Shown one piece after another: positions 11,397 through 21,936 of a stretch of DNA of 64,000 bases. Where the stretch lies: positions 1 to 64,000 of the forward strand of contig VIIQ02000714.1 of NCBI GenBank assembly GCA_007449985.2, in the 5' to 3' direction. Origin of the DNA: Desmodesmus armatus. Lineage: Eukaryota > Chlorophyta > Chlorophyceae > Sphaeropleales > Scenedesmaceae. How positions within the stretch are numbered: the stretch's first letter is position 1; each line of letters opens with the position of its first letter. Under the pieces are notes generated by a model. The model saw nothing but the letters and a program-made list of their open reading frames with translations, was not told where the DNA came from and searched no databases. Position numbers and translations under genes: made by a program.

Positions 11397-12174
11397 CTGG
11401 AGGCAAGGAAAAGGCAGAATGACAGGGGCAGTTGCAGGCAAGCTTGTGTCACTGACACCTTCCAGTTGGTAACTGCTTTGACCACGTTTGACTTTCCGGA
11501 CAGATGTCAGACCCGCAGTCAGCCGCTCACAAAGTCTCATCCACCAAGTGCTGTCTCACGGTTGCTGCACACACTGCACACAAAGTATTTGTTTGTTACT
11601 ACTGTACTTATGTGGCAGCGCTCTGCGCCAGCTGCTGCTTCTGCCCAGACCTCATCGCCCCACCTCGCATGTGTGAGTGTGACCCGGCTTTGTTTCAAAA
11701 CTGGCGCATCTGCTGGAGCTGCGCTTGTCCCAGAGGGAACGCATCTATATGTTTTGTCGCTGTTGCTAGGCTGGGGCGCCCCTGGGGCACGCACTGCTGG
11801 GGTCGCATTTGAACTGTGCTGATCGTTGCAAGCTGGTCGCTGCTTCCCTCCCTTATCAAGATCACCTAGACGCAGCTATCTCCTTGGTCTGGAAGTACAA
11901 GCAGGGTGCAGCTGCAGGAGCGAGAAGTGCAACGGCACCATTGCCACCCCAGGCAGATACCTACTGCTTCTGCTGTCAGGTACCCCCACCCCCAGTTTGA
12001 CCCCCCCTGGGACCTACACCCCAGGAGCTGCTGCAGCTGTGCCCAGGTGTGCTTCGCTGGTGGCACTGCTCGCTAAGCTACAATATACATACAACTCATT
12101 TGCAAAAGCTTTGGGCTAGCAGCACTGAGACCTGAGCCTTCAGCTACTGCTGGATAAGACTTTCCTCCCAGCTG

Positions 12175-12837
12175 TGTGCAGAGTCAGCTGTTGTGATTTG
12201 AAATGTCGTCCCTGTTCAGCTGCTGTCGTCTTTGCATGGTTTAAGCGACGTGTATAAGTACAAACAGGTTTATGGGGCGCTTGACAGCAAAGGTTCTGTA
12301 AGGTCTTTGAGGTTTTACTGCACTGTGCAGGGTCCCCCCCAAGGGCGTTCCAGACCCTCCAGCAGGTCCTTTTCCTGGTGTGCTGACGCTTGGCCTATCT
12401 AGGTGAGTCGGCCCGGGTGCACTCGCCTTCGGCAGCAGCCTCCAGTGCGGTGTTTAGGGACACGGTGCAGCCTGTTGCGTGATGTTGTTAGAACAGCTTT
12501 GGCTACGTGCGAGTTCTGTGTTGGATCGCGCTGACAGACCAGCCCTGGGCAGCAGACGGCGCGGGCCATCAGCCATCAGCAGCAACATTTCTACCTGTCG
12601 CCACTCACTTCTTTGCTCGGCTGGGGGGCAGTTTTAGGTTACACATACACTATAGGACCATATGGCACCAAGGTTCAGCAAGCTACGGCCCCATTGCAGC
12701 CACAGCTCACCCAGCTGATCCTGGCTGCTACAGCAGCTGTGGGGCCAAGGTTTCCCAGCACAGTGATCCTCATATACGGCATGTGGATGGCAGCATCAGG
12801 CTTGTTATGTCGTTTCTGCTTCAGGTAACGGCCAACA
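12175..12837 (+). promoter_or_regulatory. Upstream region of RPL13
   Basis: About 660 bp between the end of the repeat array and the RPL13 start codon. It probably contains the promoter and 5'UTR. A TATA-like GTGTATAAGTAC lies near 12250. No coding sequence is recognisable. The array therefore sits directly upstream of a strongly expressed housekeeping gene. Confidence 0.4.
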
Positions 12838-15800
12838 ATGGTGCGCCACAACAACGTCATTCCCAATGGGCACTGGAAGAAGAAGTGGCAGTTCCACGTG
12901 AGGACCTGGTTCAACCAGCCCGCACGTGCGCTGAGGCGCAGGAAGGGTACGTACCGGCTCAGCCTTGGTGCTACGGACCAGCAGTCAGCGGTGATGACCA
13001 TGCAGTGGGCTTGTTGCTGTGGCACACACACCCAGCAGTGACTGCGCAGCATTGAAGGCAACAGCTGCCCTTGCAAACCCGTGGGTGTACTCTCTCACTT
13101 TGCCGCTGTCCTGCTGTCCTGCTGCTGTTGTGTGCTGACAGCCCGTGCTGAGAAGGCACGTGCGCTGTTCCCACGCCCCTCAGCTGGACCACTGAGGCCC
13201 GTTGTGCGCGGACAGACCATCAAGTACAACAGCAAGCAGAAGCTGGGCCGCGGCTTCACCCTGGAGGAGCTGAAGGTACGCAGACAGGAGCAGCAGCAGC
13301 AGCAATGGCAGCGCCACCAGCAGTGGCAGCACCAGCAGACTGGGTGGGAGGCACGGCGGGGTGTGCGAGCTGAAGACTGGGTGGCAGTAACAGCGGGTGT
13401 GCGAGCAAGGTTGGCAGCATCTGCTGCTGGTGCAGCAGGAATGAGACCAGCAGTTGCACCAGGAGCAGCAGACTGCGTGCAGGTTGTCCCTGCATAATGT
13501 CCGCAGGACGCAGAGTGTTGGCGATGCAGTGGCAGCACCAGCGTGGTTGCTGCTGTTGGGGCAACCTGAGCCTGGCTGGCAGCTCACAGCCCGCTGTCAG
13601 GCACAGCTGGTTGGCATGCTGCGCCTCTGGATGCAGTTCGTATTTGTGTCACGGCGCTTCATGCAGGGGAAGGGGGCGGCAAATCAGTGGTCAGTGGTCA
13701 ATGTGATGTAGCCAAGACACAGTGGCAGGGGTCCGGTTGGTGAAGCAGCCAGCAAGCCAGTTGCAACGGCAATGCAGCAGCAGCTAGCTTGATCTTGTAT
13801 ATCGATCACAGCTGCTGCAGCCTTGGGGAGGGGTTTTGAGGATGGAGCCAGCAGCCACAGCAGCTGACGTTCCGGGAGGGTCGGGCATGTGATGCCAGTG
13901 CTACTGGCGAAAGAGCAATGCGCTGTGTGCAGCCACATTACCCAGCCGGTTGTGCCACTCGCATCGTGTGCTATGGCATCGTGTATGTATGCCTCACCGT
14001 AGCTCTGCACCCTTTCTGGCTGCATAAGGTCAGCTGTTGCAAGCAGCACTTCTCTTCAGGTGCTTAGTAACAGCATCACACCCTGCCGCCGTGCTGATTG
14101 TCCTGCTGTGTGTGCACAGGAGGCTGGCATCCCAAGAAGCTGGCCCCCACCATCGGCATTGCCGTGGACCACAGGCGCAGGAACCGCAGCCTGGAGTCCC
14201 TGCAGGTGCGAGGCAGCAGCTAGCAAGCAAGCAATGCAATCAAACACACTGCCGGCACAGCAAGCACACTGCTGGCTCAGCAAGCACAGCCTGGCAAAGC
14301 AGAGGGTGGGGGCATCGCTGTCAGACGTGTTCTCAAGCGGAGTGGGCTGGGGCAAGGGGGGGGGGGGAAAGCAAAAGACGTGCCAGTGGGGGTGGGGGCC
14401 GCCAGATGAGCATGCACAGCACATAGTTGGGTCAGCAAGGTGCGAGGCAGGCAGCAAGCAAGCACACTGCTGACTCAGCAAGGACAGCGCTGACAAAGCA
14501 GAAGATGGGGCATCGTTGTCAGATGTGTCCCCAAGCGGTTTGCTAGTGGGCTGGGGCAAGTGGGCCGGGGCAAAGCAACAGACTTGTCAGCGGTTCAACC
14601 AACCTAGTTCACAGCACGGGTGGGGGGTCTGAAGAGGAGCATACACAGCAGATAGTGGTGTCAGTAGTGGGGTCAGTAGTGTGCAGCATTGAGTCCCCCA
14701 CAGGTTCGCGGAAGTCAGCAGGAATGCAAACACAGTGCAGGCTGAGCTGATTGTGGGGGCATTGGGGAGGCATTGTCAGAAATGTTTTTGGGGGGTAGGC
14801 TAGTCGATGGAGGCAAAGTTGTGGCGGGAAAGCAAAGTTGACAGCCGGGCAAACGAAAGAAAGCCCACGTGACGGGAAACTGAAGATGATGTGGTATGTG
14901 TTAGACACCTGAGTTGCATCACAACAGGTACATGCCAACGTCTTGATGAGTCAAGCTGATGGCTGGGAGCTTTGTCGTATGTCTCTTGTGCCTGCAGGAG
15001 AACGTGAACCGCCTGAAGGCTTACAAGAGCAACCTGGTGGTGTTCCCCCGCCACAGGAACTCCAAGAAGCCCAAGGTGAGGAGTGTAACAGGGTTTTGCA
15101 GCCCCAGTGGCAGGGTTAGCAGTGGCGCAATCTGGGCTGAAGTGGCCCAGGGAACAAAGGCATGTAAACCCTCACTGAGCAGCCCAGGATGCCAGCAGTG
15201 TGGGTGTTGAAGATTCCTGGTATTCGCAGTTGGCATGAAGTCGGCATGAAGTGCAAGAACAAAGCTTACAAGGTGTTCTTGCTGAGAGCACTGCTGTCCC
15301 TGCTTGCTGTGCTGTGCTGTGTCGTGCTGTGCTGTGCTCAGGCCATGGATGCCAGTGCCGAGGCGTGCCAGACGGCCACCCAGCACAAGGGCACCGTGAT
15401 GCCTATCAGCAAGGCAGCACCCACCCTGGAGAAGGTCGCCCTCACAGCAGAGATGAAGGTGAGGGGGGTTGATCTGTGGGACGTGCATGGGAGGTATGAG
15501 GAGTACAGGTGTTGTTGGGCGCAAAGGGGGAAATGCCCACAAATCAAAAGTTATTGGGTCAAAAGGGAGTGTGAAGGGCAAGCCAGCATGGTTGCAGGGT
15601 GGTCAGCCTGCGGGCAACATGGTGCAGACGGAAGGATCTGGTACGCTCACAGCAGAGGCGTTTTGTGGGGCGAAGGGGTGCCGGCTGTGGCACGTGGGTG
15701 GACGGGGAGGGGGGGGGGCAGGTTGAGGCCATTGCAGCAGGGGTTGAAGGTGAAGAGCAGAGACCAAGAGGCAGTCTGTGATATGAATGGAGGTAAACAG

Positions 15801-16115
15801 CAAGGAGGGATTGCCCTTTCAACCAAGACAATCGGCAATGTCACCTGCAACTCTATCGCAGCACCGTTTCATGACACGGTTCGTGTGGGCGCGCAATGCG
15901 CATTGCGCGCCCATTCTTGCACGATGCTGACGTGTGACCGTTCTTGCACGACTCGGGCCCATTCTTGCACGATGCTGACGTGATTGTGTATCGTTGTGAT
16001 TGCTGCCAGCCGCCCCGCCTACTCCAAGCTGCGCGTGGAGCGCATGAACAAGCGCATGGCGGGTATCAGGGAGAAGCGTGCCAAGGAGGCAGCAGCAGCA
16101 GAGAAGGACAACTAA
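12838..16115 (+). CDS. RPL13: 60S ribosomal protein eL13 (L13)
   Basis: Cytosolic large-subunit ribosomal protein. Six exons: 12838-12946, 13142-13275, 14120-14205, 14998-15075, 15342-15458 and about 16010-16115. The start [17 protein letters not shown] and the following TWFNQPAR are diagnostic of the family; [50 protein letters not shown] and [10 protein letters not shown] follow in the usual order, giving about 207 residues, the normal length. Donors and acceptors are canonical. Two oddities: exon 3 lacks one C near 14134 (GGCATCCCAAGAAG; GIPKK needs one more base), so the frame breaks and recovers only if that base is restored; and the acceptor AG at 16008-16009 is one base out of phase with exon 6. 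In such a conserved gene both look like consensus errors, although a decayed gene is not excluded. Confidence 0.93.
14206..14830. repeat. Imperfect direct repeats in RPL13 intron 3
   Basis: Units of about 240 bp recur: AGCAAGCACACTGCTG, then GGGGCATCGYTGTCAGAYGTG, then AAGCGG, then GTGGGCTGGGGCAAG appears near 14270-14350 and again near 14457-14560, with a weaker third copy near 14735-14850. A G-run lies at about 14357. These are intronic tandem duplications with no coding value. Confidence 0.7.
15887..15912. repeat. Perfect 26-bp palindrome in RPL13 intron 5
   Basis: GGGCGCGCAATGC followed directly by its exact reverse complement. There is no loop, so it would form a cruciform or a tight hairpin in RNA. 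It abuts the direct repeat that follows. Confidence 0.85.
15910..15981. repeat. Short direct repeat in RPL13 intron 5
   Basis: CCCATTCTTGCACGATGCTG occurs at about 15910 and 15957, each copy followed by ACGTG, separated by a partial copy (GTTCTTGCACGACTCGGG). Confidence 0.8.
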
Positions 16116-16372
16116 GCAGCAGCAGCAGCAGTTGTTTGTGCGCCGTTGCCAGCCTGGCAGCGCTGCGGCAGCAGTAGCTGCAGCGCTGCGGCGGCTGGCG
16201 CTGGAGTTGAGTGCAGGGCTGTCAGCAGCAGCTGCAGGAGGAGGGCTGCCGGTGACCTGGGGGAATGCTGGAGTAGGAGTACAGCAGCAGCAGCTGTTCC
16301 TGGTGCTCCATGCAGCGTCCTCAGGAGTGCTGTGACTTGAGCGTGCTGCTGGCGTCTTTTCAGTAACATTCC

Positions 16373-16377
16373 TGTAA
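16373..16377 (+). terminator. TGTAA poly(A) signal of RPL13
   Basis: TGTAA in ATTCCTGTAATGTG, about 260 bp after the RPL13 stop codon. TGTAA is the usual poly(A) signal in green algae. Confidence 0.6.
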
Positions 16378-19300
16378 TGTGCGCCCGATGTGGTTGGGTG
16401 TAGTGACCAGAGTGTGTATTATTGAGGGAAAGTGCAAACATAGGCAGATGCTTCTGTGTGATGGTTGGAGAGTATGGTACAAACATAATGCTGTCTTGGG
16501 GTTGTCGCACCAACACCCCCCAATGCTTGGGCTGTGAGGGTTGCCTGATTTGTCAAGCCCCCGTTCCGGATTGCTGGAAGTGTGATCAGTGCTTGGCAGG
16601 TCAAAACTGCAGCATCAGTCGCACGTGCAGCAAGTTTGAGTTTGCTGACTGCATATACGCCTGAACACATATCTTGTTGTGGCCTCTGGCACGTCGGCAG
16701 CTGTGCTACTATATAGGTCAGCCGAGTCTGCACAGGGCTTGCACAGCAGGTTGTGCCAAAATGTGCCTGACAAAGCAGCTTAGGATGCACAGGATCATGA
16801 GCAGCTTGCCATGACTACTAATTGCCATGTGGCCAGATAGTGGGACCTACTTGTAGTGGTGGTTGGATTCTGTACTTGTGCTATCTTGTGGTGCTGAGAC
16901 TTGAACGATGCACCTTTGTTTTCTGCAGTGTTGATGACGCTGCACGGGGCAGCTCATCACCTTTCAAGCCCCGCTGTTTGCCTTCCTTGCTAGCCAGTTT
17001 CGCCAGGTTGGTTGCTGCTGGTCACAGCTTCCTAGCAAAGCAAGCTGGGTTCTGCATGCCCAGCCTGGGCTCATTCTGCAGGGTGATTGAGGTGGCTTGC
17101 TGTACCAGCTTCCGCACTGTGCAGCAACTCAACCTTTGTTGTACCTTGGTTGTACCTGCATCAAAGCCTTCTTTGCACGCCCAAATCATTCAATTCAGTG
17201 AGTCCAATGTCATGGTTGCAAGAATGAATTGTTCAACTAGCAGACGGTTTGCAGCTGGAATGCTCCGGACACTATCACAGTCTTCCTAATGCTGGTGCCT
17301 TTGGAAAACTGACAGTTTCCACACCCATATGAGTTACATACACGGCACCACCAAGCCACAACAAACATCACAAAGCGGTGCCAACGGATTAGTTTGCAAG
17401 AGCACAACAGCATGCAGGTGATCAACGGGGCCATTCCACTGGCACAGCACCGCTCAGCACGCTCGAAGGGAGGCTACAACAGCAACAGTAGCCGCACCAC
17501 CACACACCAAGCAACTGCAACCCCGTTGGGATCCGTGCCGCCCCATGCAAACCACAGACATGCCAAAACCAACACCAAAGCAAGCAACACAACCGTGCAC
17601 CGTATGTGCATACATATGGTCTCAAATTGCTCTCATAAACGGGGTCATCACTCTTTACAAACAACAGCTGCTTTGTTGGCACCAACACATCCGTTGTGTT
17701 GAGCTGCATCGCCCGACACAACAGAAGGTCATGCGGGACTCTGTCCATGGCCACCCACAACCCCCACCAGCAGCTAGGCCGGCAGCTGCACCAAACCCCG
17801 TTCAATAAACCTCCCCAAAAGCCCTCAGAGGGCCCCGCCCAGGGCGCAGCAAAACAGCCCTTGCCCAAACCGCAAACCCTAAAACCCTGTACCCTTTTGC
17901 CAAAGGTCTCTCACTTGGCGACGATTCCAACCTTGAAGCTGAGCTGAGCTCCCAGCAGTAGTACAGCCCCCCACAACACTGCAGCGGGAGGGCATGTTAT
18001 GTGCACACGGCTCTGGCTAAAACCTGTACATCAGGGCGTGTTTCAGCCGGCCGTGCTGGAGACAAAAGTGAAGCAAACACAAAAAGAAGGGACAGCCACG
18101 TGTTGCAGGCTGCCCACCACAGGCCATCGAAAAGGACTCTGAGGCCACTCCTGCCTCACTCAGTAACGATTAGTAATCAGGAACCGCCAATCGGAGCTCG
18201 CAAGTGCTGATGTCACAAACATCAAGTGCTGGGTGCACCCACTGCACACAGTGGCAGGTCGTGTCTCGCTGCCTTCAACACAAATATGCCCAAAGCCGGT
18301 CGCTGAGCATCTCTGTGTTGCCAGGTGTCACAGCGTGTGTGCCGCCGTCAGTGACATTACGCAGTGCAATGATACCATGCCCAGCCACAACTGCCATGTA
18401 GCGCATGACGTGCGCCCTGCCACCCAGAAACACACTCCTGCTGGATGCAACTCGTGTGGCAACACACATAGGCCACAACCACAGGTAGGCAGTGGGGGTG
18501 ACAAAGGAACTGGCAAAGGGGCACTACTTCTGGTGGTGGTTGATCATACAGCAAGGCCAGAGCCGTCCTGTTTGAAACCATGAGAAATGTATCAGGAAAG
18601 GCGCCAGCGCAGATGCCGCATGCAAGTACACTGGCCCAAGACCACTGACACACACACAGTTACACGAAGTAATGTATGTTGAAGGCAGTATGCTGGGGGC
18701 ATGTACAGAGAAATGGAAGCAGCTGCCACAGGGCAACTGCAAGAAAGGAGGCATGAACAAGGGGCTTCAGAAAGGAGGCATGAAAAAAGGGGCTTCAGGG
18801 TGCAAATAGCAGAGTGCCAGAGGAGAGAAGAGGGCAACAGGGAGCAGCACGCTTGGCTGAACATCAAACAGTGTCTGCGCAAGCAAACCTGCACTGGTTG
18901 CAGACTAGCCACCGGGGTGCAACCACTGCGCTGGCTTTGGACTCAACAATACAGCAGAAGCACTGCCCCAGCACCAACATGGAGATGGTCTCCCCAGCAA
19001 GACTCACGCTGCAGTACGCAGAAGCACTACAGTTGCATGTGCCATGCATAAATGTACGCATGCTGGTGCTGCAGACACACATTGACACATCTTCAAACCG
19101 CAAGAGTGAGATACATCAACACCACAAGTGAGGTACTACCCAGTGCTTCAGGCCTGCAGAAGACCTGCCAATGCGCCGGAGAGTCGACAACACACTTGCG
19201 CACTGGATGTATGTACACGCTTTGGCTGTATGAACATCATGCATGTATGTATTGTCAGTGGCAGAAGCAGAGGGCTTGCCAGCAGTTGACTGTACAGCAT

Positions 19301-19428
19301 CCGACACCCCAAACAGTGAACATGGAACAAACTTTACAAGCAAAAACAGGTACAGACGGCCCACCATGTATGCATCCCGCACACCGCCAGGTCAACTCCT
19401 GCAGAGTAACATGCTGGGGTCACAATTT
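16378..19428. other. Intergenic region, no supported gene
   Basis: About 3 kb between the 3' end of RPL13 and the probable 3' end of the convergent MYB gene. Open stretches exist on both strands, up to 155 codons at 16822-17289, but none has recognisable motifs, splice structure or biased composition. A short tandem duplication lies at 18742-18796. Confidence 0.5.
18742..18796. repeat. Tandem duplication of about 27 bp
   Basis: AGAAAGGAGGCATGA then ACAAGGGGCTTC is followed immediately by a near-identical copy with one extra A. Confidence 0.8.
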
Positions 19429-19433
19429 TTACA
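19429..19433 (-). terminator. Candidate TGTAA poly(A) signal of the MYB gene
   Basis: TTACA on the plus strand, about 1 kb past the MYB stop codon. Another TTACA occurs near 19334, and one overlaps the stop codon itself, so the assignment is tentative. Confidence 0.3.
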
Positions 19434-19755
19434 AGCCCACCAGCATGCCAATGGCAGTTGCATGATAGGCCAACAGAGCAGCCTGCACCTGCACACTGAT
19501 TGTCCGAGGCTTCAGCTACCAATCCCACCCACCCAACCTGCATCACTGTGTGTGGCAGGTTCACTATACCTCACACCACAACCGCACCCAATGGGGGAGG
19601 GTCCCGAGAATGTCAGCGCTGTTTCATGTACACCTATACATGTACACAAAGGGTGTGACAGTACGGCCCTCGATAGCAGCCACACTTGGGCCGATCCTGC
19701 ACATGCACGTGCGGGTCCGGACATCACAGATCGCACAGAAGCAGAGCCTGAGACA

Positions 19756-19826
19756 GGAGCCATGTACATGTACATGAGCCATGTACATGTACAGGAGCCA
19801 TGTACATGTACAGGAGCCATGTACAG
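19756..19826. repeat. Tandem GGAGCCATGTACATGTACA repeat
   Basis: Three and a half copies of a unit of about 20 bp built on the palindrome TGTACATGTACA. It lies in the probable 3'UTR or downstream region of the MYB gene. In RNA each unit could pair with itself or with its neighbours. Confidence 0.85.
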
Positions 19827-20432
19827 CCACCTTCAGCTTCCCTCCAGCTGTTGCAGGATCACGTACCCTCACTTCCATGCGCTTGGGATCACCCGCAGGC
19901 CAGCACACAAACAGATAGATACCAAAAGGCTCTGCAATCCGCGGTCTGCCATAGCATGCAGCAACCGTCGCACCTTGCATGCTTTCACAAGACCATGCAC
20001 CCTTAAGGTGACTGTGTTCGAAACCACCTTCCAAACCATCAACGATCGCAGACTGATGTCAAGCCCCGAGCGATTAGTAGTACTTGCTCAGGTTCTGAGG
20101 ACCAACAACGATTCAAATGCAGCCACCAACACACTAGAACCAAGCCCAGCCAGCACCACATGGCTGCTGGTGCTTTCGGGCCACACATAGTCGAAGCAAC
20201 CTGCAAAACACGCCTTGGATTGAGGCAAGAGGCCCTCACACTGCTCAATCCCTCCTCAAACCAAGGGCTGTGAGAGGCCGTCAGCCCTGCAAAACCGCCC
20301 AAAACCACAGGCTGAGCCTCACCTGCTGCGCAGCAAAACCCCACAACAGGTCGCAAGCAAGAATCCACACCACACAATGCCGCGGCAGCATGCTAATGAC
20401 TCCAGCCCTGCAAGCTGCAAAGCTGCAGGAAC

Positions 20433-21901
20433 TTACAGGTCACCAAGCAGGCCATGGTCCTCTAGGAATGCTGTGTTGATCAGCTGGGCCGGTGACTCAA
20501 CCACAAGGTCGCTGGCAGGGCACATGCCACCCAAACTGCCACCTGCGCTGAGTGCACCTCCGGCCGACCCACCCACCCGCGTCAGCACAGGCCTCAACTG
20601 TGGCATGAGGGCATCGAAGCCACTCCACTGGCAGGGAGCTGAGGACACAACAGCAGACTGCATGCAGTGGCTGCCCTGCTGGTGCTGTCCGTGCTGACCC
20701 TGCTGCATCCCATCTGGGGCAGACACTGCTGCAGAAGGACCACTGGCAGGACCCATGCTTTGCTCGGTGGCTGTTTGCGCTGCCGGCGCTGCCTGCATCG
20801 CACCCGCGTTAGCACCAGCACCTGCTGCATCCGATGCCTGCATGCCCGCGTGACCGGGTTTGCTTCCCGCCATCTGTGTCTCCATCTGCTGCAGCTTGTG
20901 CATCAGCAGCAGGTTCTCCTGCTGCAGCTGTGCACACAGCATGGACATCGCAGGAGGCTCCGGGCTGCTTGCCTGCTGTCCTGCCATGCCAGCACTGCTG
21001 CCGGGCCTTGCCGGCGGCTGTGACGGCTGCTGCGGCGGCTGCGGCGGCTGCGGTGGCTGGTGCTGCTGCTGCTGCATGGCGGCTGCCTGGTGGTTGGCGG
21101 CAGCAGTGTCTGCGGCAGCACTAACCCCACCAATGCTTCCAGCGGAGTGATGGTGAGACGCCTGAGTGTGATTCTGTTGCGCCTGGGGTTCAGCCTTGAT
21201 CCCCAAGGGGCTCAAGCACATGGGGTTTTGGCTGTTCCCAAACCCTGCTGAGTTGCCCGCGCAGGCAGAACCCTGCATGCCGCCGTCACCATGCTGCCCA
21301 GAGTGCATTCCGACAAACTCCCCACCCCACAGCTGCGTCCCGCCCATGTGACCGCAGCTCCCTGGCCCGCTGCTGCCACCCTGGCCCGTGATATCTGGCC
21401 CATTGCTGCCACCCTGGCCCATGTGACCTGGCCCACTGCTGCCAGCCTGGCCCATGTGACCCGGCCCACTGCCACCAGCCTGGCCCATTGGACCTGGCCC
21501 ACACAGGCCACCCTGGCCCACAGGGGTTGGAGGGGGTGCTTGGGGCCTGGGGCTTGGACTTGTGCCTCCATCGCCCTGGCAGGGTGGTGCCTCTGGCAGG
21601 CTGGGGAGTGTGATAACAGGTGGGTCGAAGGCAGAGCTTCGCTGGGGAGCGATGGGGATACCATCCGAACCCCCGCCCAGTAGCGCCAGTGTGCTGTCGG
21701 CCATTGTAAGGTCCTCGTTGAGAATCTGGTCCAGCATGGAGTGCAGGCCAGCACTGTCGTTGCTGCGCATGTCCTGCAGGATGTTTCCCGCCAAAATGGG
21801 GCTGCCAGGTAGCGGCAGGTCCATTGCTGCTGAGGCTACTATGGATGCGGTTGTTGCCTCCTGCTGTCTATGACTGTGGCAGTGCCCGTTGGGCTGCATC
21901 A

Positions 21902-21936
<35 letters not shown>

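Larger units (their letters stand above)
7865..12174. mobile_element. Tandem mobile-element unit 3 (most complete)
   Basis: Third copy, about 4.3 kb, ending at TTTCCTCCCAGCTG (12174); unique sequence follows. Unit 1 ends in the same CAGCTG, so this is a real shared boundary. Contents from left: about 1.2 kb without a supported gene (7865-9057, including TTACA at 8802, a minus-strand TGTAA poly(A) signal about 250 bp past the transposase stop), transposase exon B, nuclease-bearing intron, exon A, and a non-coding right end that probably holds the transposase 5' exon(s) and promoter. No long terminal inverted repeats were found by eye. Confidence 0.85.

Noticed and set aside
10516..11472. Plus-strand open frame of 318 codons opposite transposase exon A in unit 3
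   Set aside because: It is the antisense shadow of a conserved DDE transposase exon, has no motif of its own, and is broken in units 1 and 2.
16822..17289. 155-codon plus-strand frame downstream of RPL13
   Set aside because: No motif, no splice context and composition like surrounding non-coding DNA; lies past the RPL13 poly(A) signal.
17872..17893. Telomere-like AAACCCTAAAACCC (also AAACCCTAAACCCT at 24388)
   Set aside because: Only about two units each, too short to be an interstitial telomere tract; may be chance or a telo-box promoter element.
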